Counted from the stretch's first letter, positions 1 through 6,307 are shown. The stretch is 8,019 nt of DNA from Peptoniphilus_E sp964345555 (GCA_964345555.1 CAYFRD010000047.1:1-8019), one strand, 5' to 3'. The notes: a model not told the origin generated them from the letters alone. Program-made: numbers and translations.

Positions 1-2587
1 TTTTTGCTGTTAATCTAATTGGATTTATGGGAAGCATCCCTTCCTTTTCTCCATATATTATCAACTGATCTCCTTCTTGAATAATGTATGGTTCTCCCGC
101 CTTTTTTAAGCTAATTACAGTTATGCCCAAAGTTCCTTCCGCCTCTGCCAACTTAATTTCTTGGTCGTTTTCAAGAAGTGCTATCTTTATATTTGTATTT
201 GGAGGTGTCATTACTACAATGCTTTCTTGACCTGTAAATATTTCATTTGCACTGATTACAAGTTGTTCCTGCTTTGTAAATTCAACTTCTACTGACGAAT
301 GATTTCCAAATTTATCAAAAGCTATAATTTCTACCCTTTGATTAATCGAAATTGGAACATCTCCTTTTGCATTTTGCGTTGTTTTATCATAATTTAATTC
401 GTAGTAGTCTTCTCCAACTTTGGCATAGACTTTATATATTCCGCTTTCGTCTGCAACTGTGGCTTCTACTGAAGCATTTGATGCAGCTTCTCTTTGCAAA
501 ACTTTCGTTTCTTTTATTTCCGGAACTTTTTTGTCTATTTTTATAGCCTTTGTACTTTGTTCCGGTCTTTTATCCTTTTCCGCCACAAGTATTTTGTATT
601 CATGTGAATCCAACACATTTTCATCTGCTATGGGTACTCTTGCCTTTCCATTGACAATACTTCCTTTGACAGGCTCTTGATTTCTTCCTATAACAGTAAC
701 CCATTCATCATATTGGTTTTTTCTAAGAAGAGTCACTTCTGTTGAAGCAGAATCTGTGGGTTGCTTGTCCAATGCACCTTCTATGTAACGTCCGTCTTCT
801 TCTGTATCGACAAATATTTGTTCAATATTTTTCGCTGTAGCTGAAATTCTATCAGGATCAGATTCGTAGACATAGACGAGTTTAAGATTATTAATACGAT
901 TTACTACTATTTCTCCCTTACTTGAAAATTCTTCATTAAATTGTAAATATTCATCTGAATAGTCTCTTCTAAATTCATCTGCATTTAAAACATCACCCGT
1001 TCTCGCAGGGTATTTCTCCACATCTATGACTTTATAAGTCGAAGCATCAGATGCATTATAGGTTTGTCCTTCCTTTATTGCTCTATACTCAAGTTCAGTT
1101 GCGTATAAGTTCATATAATTAGTTGCGTAGGAATCTTTTATGGTTCTTCCTTTACCGTCTGTAATTTCTCCTTCAAAGTAATATGATTTATAACCCGCAT
1201 CATCAGGTAAAAGAGCACTTGTAAACTTCACGGGAGTTTCCACTATAACACCTGAACTGAAAGGTGACCTTGCTTGTTTATTTAAATAAGATTGACTACC
1301 CCAGTAGTAATATCCTCTTTGTCCGTTGTACTGTTCATTTGTGGTAAGGGTCAATTTCCCATCTTCACTAAAATCTCCCTTTGTCACAAATATCGGTTCT
1401 TGAGTTGATGTGTTTTCCCAATTCATGGCATTGAAAGGTGCCCATATTCTGATATTGTCTCCATTCTCAACTTGTTCTAGCAGTTTAGGATCTATTCTAA
1501 CGGTGTAGGACCATTCTCTTCCCGGCTCGACTTCATATTGTGCTGTTGCTCCATGAGGGAAACTATGAATTGCTCTTACGATAGTTTTTCCTGTCTTTTT
1601 ATAGGGATACTCCCATTTCTTCTCAGGGGATATGGTTTTACCTTCATATTCAAGATGTACTCTCATATCACTTGTTGAAGCAAGCCAAAGTTTTCCATGA
1701 ATCGACAGATTGCTTTCGTCATTTTGCTCGTTAATAAATGTTCCTGAACCCATAGATGCTTTTATTAACTTTATTTTACTCTCCTCCAAGGCATTTACTT
1801 GAAGTCTCATATCCATAGTAAACTGGCTTTGTCCTGTTTCTTTTTTGATCGTATCCCAGCTTGCATTTAGCGGAATTGTAAAGGGTGTTTGATATTTAAC
1901 TGCTTCTACTGGAGCGCCGAAGTAAATTCCCCAGTTACCTGCTCCGAAGCTTCTGGTTAATTTATTCTCTATACTTCCATATTTTTGAGATGTTGCTCCC
2001 TTTTTGTCTAAATACACCCTATAGACCGGTTCATTAGTGTTTAGATAAGGATCCATTCCTCCGTATCCTCTTCCCGTATCTTTAAAATTGGCATCTGCTC
2101 CGCCGATCATGTCATGTTTTATAAGTTGAGCATATCTTGTGTATCCAGATCCTGTATCTTTAATTTCAAAATAATCGGGAAGGTATTTTGTCAATTTCGG
2201 ATCTACTCTGAAATATACCCATATCGATCTTTCAGATGGAATTGCTACTGCTCTGTAATACATCTTAAAATTAAGTTCAGCATTGCCGTTGACCTGTGTT
2301 CCAATATCCTTAAATGCCACGCCTGATTCCATTACAGTGGACTTAATAACTTCTGTATGAAGTTTATCGGGTAGTAACCAATCACTTACTCCGCCAATTT
2401 CAGCATATCCGCCAAGATCTCTTTCACTTGTGCTCGTAATAGTTGGAATATTATTCTCTGCAATTACATTTGCCGGTGTCGCTAAAATTCCAATCCCCAA
2501 AACACAAGAAATCAAACCTATTGAAATTTTTCCCATTTCAAAATTAAGCTTCTTTTTACAATTACTTGCTTGTGTTTTTAATCTCAC
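1..2587 (-). CDS. Large secreted surface protein with diverged YSIRK-type signal peptide (partial, C-terminus outside window)
   Basis: The frame is open from GTG at 2587-2585 to the window edge: 862 residues with no stop. GTG is chosen because GGAGG at 2600-2596 lies 8 bases upstream and this frame alone yields a signal peptide. Residues 1-15 are basic (KKK at 11-13). FEMGK at 16-20 followed by ISIGLISCVLG aligns position by position with the YSIRK-x-x-S-x-G-x-x-S motif of Gram-positive surface proteins. A hydrophobic core follows, with likely cleavage after VIA (43). The mature part has no cysteine. Two related segments carry W-x-Y...R-[VI]-D-P-K-L, at 123-132 and 359-369. FKD-x-G type motifs occur at 92-96, 143-149 and 168-175. 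Residues about 683-768 look like a bacterial Ig-like domain (ending AFDKFGN). An adhesin or wall-anchored protein is inferred; an LPXTG anchor would lie beyond base 1. I do not recognise the specific family. Confidence 0.88.
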   Translation of the reverse strand, partial: MRLKTQASNCKKKLNFEMGKISIGLISCVLGIGILATPANVIAENNIPTITSTSERDLGGYAEIGGVSDWLLPDKLHTEVIKSTVMESGVAFKDIGTQVNGNAELNFKMYYRAVAIPSERSIWVYFRVDPKLTKYLPDYFEIKDTGSGYTRYAQLIKHDMIGGADANFKDTGRGYGGMDPYLNTNEPVYRVYLDKKGATSQKYGSIENKLTRSFGAGNWGIYFGAPVEAVKYQTPFTIPLNASWDTIKKETGQSQFTMDMRLQVNALEESKIKLIKASMGSGTFINEQNDESNLSIHGKLWLASTSDMRVHLEYEGKTISPEKKWEYPYKKTGKTIVRAIHSFPHGATAQYEVEPGREWSYTVRIDPKLLEQVENGDNIRIWAPFNAMNWENTSTQEPIFVTKGDFSEDGKLTLTTNEQYNGQRGYYYWGSQSYLNKQARSPFSSGVIVETPVKFTSALLPDDAGYKSYYFEGEITDGKGRTIKDSYATNYMNLYATELEYRAIKEGQTYNASDASTYKVIDVEKYPARTGDVLNADEFRRDYSDEYLQFNEEFSSKGEIVVNRINNLKLVYVYESDPDRISATAKNIEQIFVDTEEDGRYIEGALDKQPTDSASTEVTLLRKNQYDEWVTVIGRNQEPVKGSIVNGKARVPIADENVLDSHEYKILVAEKDKRPEQSTKAIKIDKKVPEIKETKVLQREAASNASVEATVADESGIYKVYAKVGEDYYELNYDKTTQNAKGDVPISINQRVEIIAFDKFGNHSSVEVEFTKQEQLVISANEIFTGQESIVVMTPPNTNIKIALLENDQEIKLAEAEGTLGITVISLKKAGEPYIIQEGDQLIIYGEKEGMLPINPIRLTAK

Positions 2588-2595
2588 TCATTTTT

Positions 2596-2600
2596 CCTCC
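2596..2600 (-). promoter_or_regulatory. Ribosome binding site that decides the GTG start of the surface protein
   Basis: Minus-strand GGAGG is 8 bases from GTG (2587-2585) but only 4 bases from an out-of-frame ATG (2591-2589). The ATG frame stops after 9 codons (MSEIKNTSK), whereas the GTG frame continues through the signal peptide. Spacing and coding content both favour GTG. Confidence 0.8.
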
Positions 2601-2748
2601 TTCATTGATCTTTTTCATATTTCACTTTGTTCGATAAAACTATTTATTTTTGCATAATTCCCCCTCTCAATACAATTTACTTAAAGTCAAGATTTAAACT
2701 TAACTTCAAATTCTTTTTAGATATTTATGTATTTATAAATTTCTTTCA

Positions 2749-2777
2749 AATATGAATTGAATTTAATTTCATCACAA
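2749..2777 (-). promoter_or_regulatory. Possible promoter for the surface protein gene
   Basis: Minus-strand TTGTGA (2777-2772), a 17-base spacer and CATATT (2754-2749) match the sigma-A consensus at 4 of 6 positions each. This would give a leader of roughly 155 bases. An isolated TTGACT at 2690-2685 is a better -35 but has no -10 at a usable distance. The match is weak in DNA this AT-rich. Confidence 0.25.
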
Positions 2778-2931
2778 CCATATAGAATACTCTACCTGTT
2801 GAGTTTAGTTTATTTTCAAAAAATTTTGACTTAATCAAATTAATAAAATGTTTCTAAATCCTGCTTAAATTTATTAAATCTGTTTAAAGTCATCAATAAT
2901 AATATATATTAAATTTTTAAATTTATAATTC

Positions 2932-3078
2932 TCATTTATCTGCGTTTTTCATTAAATACTTGTCCTTGTATGGTGAGTGGGCTTTTGGCTTCAAATAAAA
3001 GTACGGTTTAAAACTTAATGGTTCTTCCAATCTATTAAAATTATATGTAAAGTATGGTTTATTAATAAACAATACCAT
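2932..3078 (-). CDS. Possible small protein or gene remnant, 48 residues, unknown function
   Basis: An open frame runs from ATG at 3078-3076 to TGA at 2934-2932; the frame is open further upstream to about 3117. The product is basic and rich in tyrosine, phenylalanine, proline and lysine, with a repeated KPYF element (NKPYFTYNF and FKPYFYLKPK) and a C-terminus KDKYLMKNADK. Its composition looks more protein-like than random AT-rich DNA, and this stretch is higher in GC than its flanks. Against it, there is no Shine-Dalgarno sequence before the ATG, and the ATG lies inside the palindrome at 3051-3081. It could be a decayed C-terminal fragment of a former gene, for example a transposase, but I recognise no family. 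Confidence 0.3.
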   Translation of the reverse strand: MVLFINKPYFTYNFNRLEEPLSFKPYFYLKPKAHSPYKDKYLMKNADK

Positions 3079-3081
3079 ACT
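3051..3081. repeat. Nested palindrome downstream of the Rrf2 gene
   Basis: AGTATGG (3051-3057) pairs with CCATACT (3075-3081), and between them lies the perfect 14-base palindrome GTTTATTAATAAAC (3057-3070). Only two T residues follow the arm in the minus direction, so it is a poor intrinsic terminator. It could instead be an operator or a transcript-end hairpin. The symmetry is directly visible; the role is unknown. Confidence 0.5.
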
Positions 3082-3125
3082 AGTCGCGTTTAGTTTTTTC
3101 TTAAAAATTTTTGTTTTTTATAAAA

Positions 3126-3530
3126 TTATAAGTCCTTAATCAATTTATCAATCGTCATATTTTTGAATCTATTTTCCATGTCATTTTGCAGCTTTGAATA
3201 AAAATTTCTGACCGGGCAATATGAAGTACCCTTTAAATCACATTCTTCTGTATCTTCCAAACACTGATTTATTTTTATAGTTGGTTCCATAATGACAATT
3301 ATATCGTAAATGCTTATCTTATTCGTCGGCTTATTGAGCAAATATCCACCTTTGATACCTCGTTCTCTTTTTATTAAACCGAACTTTGTAAGTTTTCTTG
3401 CAATTTTCATCACATAGTTCTTTGTAACACCGGTAGCTTGTGAAATTTTCTCTGATGTAGTGATTTCATCTTGTTGTGATAAAAATATAATCATTCTTAT
3501 GGCATAATCCGTAGTTTTATTTAATTGCAA
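3126..3530 (-). CDS. Rrf2-family transcriptional regulator with three cysteines (probable Fe-S sensor)
   Basis: A 134-residue protein starting MQLNKTTDYAIRMI, the typical Rrf2 opening. Residues 1-80 form a winged helix-turn-helix, with recognition-helix region TGVTKNYVMKIARKL (33-47) and wing RGIKGGYLL (57-65). C90, C97 and C105 (C-x6-C-x7-C) lie in the loop where IscR and NsrR bind an Fe-S cluster, so iron-sulfur, redox or nitric oxide sensing is likely. Which of these is not decided by sequence, and no isc, suf or nitric-oxide genes are adjacent. The start is TTG at 3530-3528, 6 bases after GGTGG. An earlier in-frame TTG at 3587 would add 19 residues (containing GGGR) that do not resemble the family, and those bases look like the purine-rich ribosome binding region. 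The gene appears to be monocistronic. Confidence 0.9.
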   Translation of the reverse strand: MQLNKTTDYAIRMIIFLSQQDEITTSEKISQATGVTKNYVMKIARKLTKFGLIKRERGIKGGYLLNKPTNKISIYDIIVIMEPTIKINQCLEDTEECDLKGTSYCPVRNFYSKLQNDMENRFKNMTIDKLIKDL

Positions 3531-3609
3531 GCTATACCACCGTCCCCCTCCCTCATCTATACTTGCTAATCTTATTAGTGAATTCAAGCTTGAATTCTTA
3601 CTTAAAAAT

Positions 3610-3637
3610 ATTATATCACTTTTTTTTAGAAAGTAAA
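3610..3637 (-). promoter_or_regulatory. Promoter of the Rrf2 regulator gene
   Basis: Minus-strand TTTACT (3637-3632), a 16-base spacer containing A8, and a perfect TATAAT (3615-3610). Predicted transcription start is near 3603, about 73 bases before the chosen TTG. A second TATAAT at 3658-3653 lacks a good -35. Around 3634-3650 the AT-rich sequence is an imperfect dyad overlapping the -35, a place where Rrf2 proteins often bind to repress their own gene; that last point is inference. Confidence 0.6.
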
Positions 3638-3734
3638 TGTTTAAATTATTTCATTATAGTACACATTTAAAATGGTTAGCATACTCATAAAAAAACAACT
3701 ATCTGTTGTAGTAGAATAAATATAATAATATTTA

Positions 3735-3786
3735 GGAAAATTAAAACTTATTCTATTCATATCTACGCATGGAATAAGTATTTTCC
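3735..3786. repeat. Extended imperfect inverted repeat (18 pairs)
   Basis: Left arm GGAAAAT (3735-3741) plus ACTTATTCTAT (3746-3756); right arm ATGGAATAAGT (3769-3779) plus ATTTTCC (3780-3786). All 18 positions pair, one as G-U, with a 4-base TAAA bulge in the left arm and a 12-base loop. No T-run follows on either strand, so it is not a standard terminator. It could be an element end, a protein-binding site or an RNA structure. Confidence 0.6.
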
Positions 3787-3877
3787 AACGTAGCTGAGGC
3801 TTTCTAATACGTCTAAAATGTGTCGGTTATTTTATCGCTTGCAAATTTTAGTTAATGATTTTAAAACTAATTCTATT
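3741..3877 (+). repeat. 17-base direct repeat, copies 120 bases apart
   Basis: TTAAAACTTATTCTATT at 3741-3757 recurs as TTAAAACTAATTCTATT at 3861-3877, with one mismatch and an offset of exactly 120 bases. The first copy forms part of the inverted repeat at 3735-3786. The sequence is AT-rich, so chance is possible, but a 16/17 match this close is notable. Confidence 0.4.
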
Positions 3878-4082
3878 ATATTGAATATCAAGCGAAGAGA
3901 TAATAAATGTAATATAGAAAATAGAGGGCCGATGCCCGTCGTTCCAAATTATGCCAAAAAATATACGTATATGACAATCTTATTAACAAGCAATATATTT
4001 GTTATTTGCAATTCCATTTTGCATATGTGCTCATGTGTATTACCTAACGATATTATATTAATACTTTCTTGATATTTTACAG

Positions 4083-4111
4083 TTGACAGGCACTTATTGT
4101 GATCTTTTATT
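4083..4111 (+). promoter_or_regulatory. Candidate plus-strand promoter for a short transcript
   Basis: A perfect TTGACA (4083-4088), a 17-base spacer and TTTATT (4106-4111), 4 of 6 against TATAAT. Transcription would start near 4118 and reach the palindrome at 4165-4190 after about 70 bases. No open frame of note lies in that interval. Confidence 0.35.
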
Positions 4112-4161
4112 GGATTTTCACCACTAAGGAACAAGTCCACAACAGTAAGTATTATTTATAC

Positions 4162-4190
4162 AAAAAAGAGAATGCTTAAGCATTCTCTTT
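4162..4190 (-). terminator. Intrinsic terminator of the two-component operon
   Basis: A perfect 26-base palindrome spans 4165-4190 (arms AAAGAGAATGCTT and AAGCATTCTCTTT). In the minus direction the hairpin ends in TTTTTTG, a proper U-tract. It begins 11 bases after the kinase stop codon. The plus-direction tail (TTTAATAATAATT) is less T-rich, so it may stop plus-strand transcription less efficiently. Confidence 0.85.
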
Positions 4191-4200
4191 AATAATAATT

Positions 4201-5625
4201 CTATACAGCTTTTGTTCTGAAATAAAACTTTGAGCCTTTTCCTATTTCGGATTCCACACCATATTCAAACTTGTGCATTTCAAATATGTTTTTGACTATA
4301 TACAGTCCCAATCCCGTTCCCGCTTCGGGTCTTATGTGATTAGCTCTGACTCTGTAGAATCTTTCCCAAATATTATTCAGTTCGGACTCAGGGATTCCCA
4401 TTCCTTTATCTATGCAACTGAATTCAACAATTCCATCCTTTTCAATCACCTTCAATGTAATTTCCTTGTCATCCTTTGAATAGTTGATGGCATTGTTTAT
4501 CAAATTGTATATGGCTTGTTCAAGCCTTTTTTTATCGGCTACTATGTGAGTGTTACCCTCTTTTTTTAAAGTGAATTTATACATTCCCGGACTCATCATT
4601 TTTTCAAATCTGTCTATTAGCTGTTGTGTGATTTCCGACAAGTCAATCTTCTCCGGTTTTACATCTTCCAATTTTGATTCTATCTTCGACAAGTCCAATA
4701 AGTCGTTCACAAAATGCGTCAATTTGTCAGCTTCATCTATTATTGTATTAATGTGGGCGTTTCGCAGTTCTTTATCATTCCCTGAAATATCCCTTATCAT
4801 CTCTCCATAGGATCTGATGACGGTCAAGGGTGTTTTTAAATCATGGCTTACGTTGGCGATTAAATCCTTTCGCAATTCAATGGTCTTGGTGAGTTCGTCC
4901 GTTGCATAGTTAAGCGTATTGGACAGGTCATTGATCTCTGTGTAATCCACGTTGTTGAAGTGAACCTTATAATCTCCGCTTCCCAACTGGCGTGCTGTTT
5001 TTGACATTTCAACAAGAGGTTTAGACAATCTCATTGAAAAATAATAAGATAAGACTATACTTAAGAGAAGGGAAATTATAGACACTATTATCAGCATTCG
5101 CTTCAATATATCCGTAGTGGAATCTACCGGCTCAAGAGCTGTCTTTATCATGATATAATACTTGGATGTGATGTCCTTTCCAAGATATCCGGCATAGACT
5201 ATACTGGGATTTTCCAAATTTTGAAATTTGGTTATAAATACTCTTGAAAGTCTTTTGCCGTCCTTTATACCGGCAAAGAATTCGTCAAAGGTATCTTGGT
5301 CTATTACCTTAGGTTTTATCAATACATCGATCCATGTCAACGGGAAAATCAGATGACCTCTCTCATCTATTACCTCTATGGTCATAGCCTTTCTTTGGGA
5401 GTAGTTGAGCACCTTAGTTTCAAAAGTTTCGCTTTTAAACTCTCCTCTTAAATAGTCTCCTATTTTCGTAACTTCTCTTATTTTCATAGATTCATAAAAT
5501 CTATTTAAAAAAACTATCTGCAAAAGCCACAGAAGAACTAAAATCGATACCGCAAATACCACGAAATACTTCCAAAATGTGAACATTATGCTGTTTTTGT
5601 CAATTTTTATCCTATTCCCTAGCAT
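4201..5625 (-). CDS. Membrane sensor histidine kinase (HAMP, HisKA, HATPase_c)
   Basis: 474 residues. Membrane segment 1 is about 17-40 and segment 2 about 177-197, leaving an external sensor domain of roughly 135 residues (41-175) whose ligand cannot be inferred. A HAMP linker follows (about 198-250). The H box NVSHDLKTPL carries the phosphoacceptor H261. The ATP-binding domain has the N box NLINNAINYS (374-383), G1 DKGMG (406-410), F box ERFYR (421-425) and G2 GTGLGL (436-441), so the kinase looks intact. The architecture is that of PhoR/ResE-type kinases paired with OmpR-family regulators. Its ATG lies inside the end of the regulator gene, overlapping by 14 bases, with no strong ribosome binding site; translational coupling is likely. 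It is the last gene before the terminator. Confidence 0.95.
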   Translation of the reverse strand: MLGNRIKIDKNSIMFTFWKYFVVFAVSILVLLWLLQIVFLNRFYESMKIREVTKIGDYLRGEFKSETFETKVLNYSQRKAMTIEVIDERGHLIFPLTWIDVLIKPKVIDQDTFDEFFAGIKDGKRLSRVFITKFQNLENPSIVYAGYLGKDITSKYYIMIKTALEPVDSTTDILKRMLIIVSIISLLLSIVLSYYFSMRLSKPLVEMSKTARQLGSGDYKVHFNNVDYTEINDLSNTLNYATDELTKTIELRKDLIANVSHDLKTPLTVIRSYGEMIRDISGNDKELRNAHINTIIDEADKLTHFVNDLLDLSKIESKLEDVKPEKIDLSEITQQLIDRFEKMMSPGMYKFTLKKEGNTHIVADKKRLEQAIYNLINNAINYSKDDKEITLKVIEKDGIVEFSCIDKGMGIPESELNNIWERFYRVRANHIRPEAGTGLGLYIVKNIFEMHKFEYGVESEIGKGSKFYFRTKAV

Positions 5626-6283
5626 CGAATTTGTACCCTGTACCTCTCACCGTAACTACGAATTTTCTGTAATCTTTTATTGAATTTCTGAGCATTTTTA
5701 TGTGGGTGTCGACAGTTCTGTCATCACCGTAAAAATCATAACCCCACACTTCGCTTAAAAGTTTATCCCTAGATAAGGCGATATTTTCATTGGTGGCAAG
5801 GTAGACCAAAAGATCATATTCCTTGGGAGTCATATCCACCTTTTCTCCATCTACATAGACGACTTTTCCATCTAAGTCGATTTTTAGTCCTTCAAACTCC
5901 ATGGTCTTGTTTGTAATGATCTTTTTATGTCTTTTTACAATTACATTTAATCTCGCCATGAGTTCCTTTGGCGAAAAGGGTTTTACAACATAGTCATCGA
6001 TTCCTATTTCAAATCCGAAAAGCTTGTCGTACTCCTCTCCTCTGGCTGATAACATGAGTACGGGAATATCGGCTATCTTTTTTATTTCTGTATAGGTGGA
6101 AAATCCGTCCAACCTGGGCATCATTATATCCATTACTATAACATCGAATTTTTCTTCTCTGCACTTTTCAATTGCCTCTATGCCGTCGGAAGCTTCCGTG
6201 ACGCTGTTGCCTTCAAATTCGGCATAAGTTCTGATGACTTCTCTTATCTTAGCCTCATCATCTACTACTAAAATTTTAAACAA
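5612..6283 (-). CDS. OmpR/PhoB-family response regulator
   Basis: 223 residues, normal for the family. The receiver domain (1-115) has the acidic pair D8-D9, phosphoacceptor D52 in VIVMDIMMP, S79 as the switch hydroxyl and K101 in VVKPFSP. The C-terminal winged-helix domain (about 124-223) includes VDMTPKEYDLLVYLA, the recognition helix region DRTVDTHIKMLRNSI and the wing VRGTGYKF. It should be phosphorylated by the kinase encoded immediately downstream and bind DNA as a dimer on direct repeats. The start is TTG (6283-6281) with AGGTGA at 6293-6288; starting here gives the standard FKILVVDDE beginning. Regulon and stimulus are unknown; PhoP-like, ResD-like and other members cannot be separated by eye. 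Confidence 0.95.
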   Translation of the reverse strand: MFKILVVDDEAKIREVIRTYAEFEGNSVTEASDGIEAIEKCREEKFDVIVMDIMMPRLDGFSTYTEIKKIADIPVLMLSARGEEYDKLFGFEIGIDDYVVKPFSPKELMARLNVIVKRHKKIITNKTMEFEGLKIDLDGKVVYVDGEKVDMTPKEYDLLVYLATNENIALSRDKLLSEVWGYDFYGDDRTVDTHIKMLRNSIKDYRKFVVTVRGTGYKFDARE

Positions 6284-6307
6284 AATATCACCTGCCTTTC
6301 TGGGCTG

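Larger units (their letters stand above)
2588..2931. other. AT-rich leader and spacer upstream of the surface protein
   Basis: About 340 bases with very low GC and frequent stops in all frames. Apart from the GGAGG site, the weak promoter candidate and a GAGAGGGGG element at 2668-2660 placed before a 3-codon ATG-CAA-AAA-TAA (2655-2644, minus strand), I see no gene, RNA gene or clear riboswitch fold here. Confidence 0.5.
3600..4160. other. Non-coding or decayed spacer with inverted and direct repeats
   Basis: About 560 bases between the Rrf2 promoter and the kinase terminator. Two short open frames (3818-4072 plus strand; 3949-4140 minus strand) overlap head-on, lack ribosome binding sites and show no recognisable motif, so neither is called. 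Visible structure includes the 3735-3786 inverted repeat, a 17-base direct repeat at 3741 and 3861, CGCTTG/CAAGCG arms at 3836-3841 and 3889-3894, GGGC-CGAT-GCCC at 3926-3937 and the palindrome ATATACGTATAT at 3961-3972. This may be the remains of a mobile element or a structured non-coding locus. Confidence 0.45.

Noticed and set aside
352..680. Plus-strand open frames inside the surface protein region
   Set aside because: They are antisense to a continuous 862-codon frame with protein-like content and lack ribosome binding sites; the frames at 2114-2326 and 2430-2657 are rejected for the same reason.
2500..2512. Lipobox-like LISC at residues 25-28 of the surface protein
   Set aside because: The cysteine lies in the middle of the hydrophobic core, with only about seven residues before it and more hydrophobic sequence after it. 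The standard cleavage at VIA-EN is a better fit.
3531..3587. Upstream TTG start for the Rrf2 regulator
   Set aside because: It adds 19 residues unlike the family N-terminus, and the added bases contain the purine-rich ribosome binding region of the internal TTG.
3818..4140. Two opposing short open frames in the spacer (3818-4072 plus; 3949-4140 minus)
   Set aside because: They overlap each other, have no ribosome binding sites and no recognisable motif, and other frames in the same DNA are similarly open for short runs. A decayed gene cannot be excluded.
3600..4160. CRISPR array, tRNA or insertion sequence in the repeat-rich spacer
   Set aside because: No regularly spaced repeats beyond two copies, no cloverleaf with a CCA-type acceptor or TTCGA-like arm, and no transposase motif. 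The repeats remain unexplained.
4273..4810. Plus-strand open frames within the histidine kinase gene
   Set aside because: They are antisense shadows of a complete kinase with all catalytic boxes; the same applies to 6351-6728 opposite the HD gene and to minus-strand frames opposite galU.
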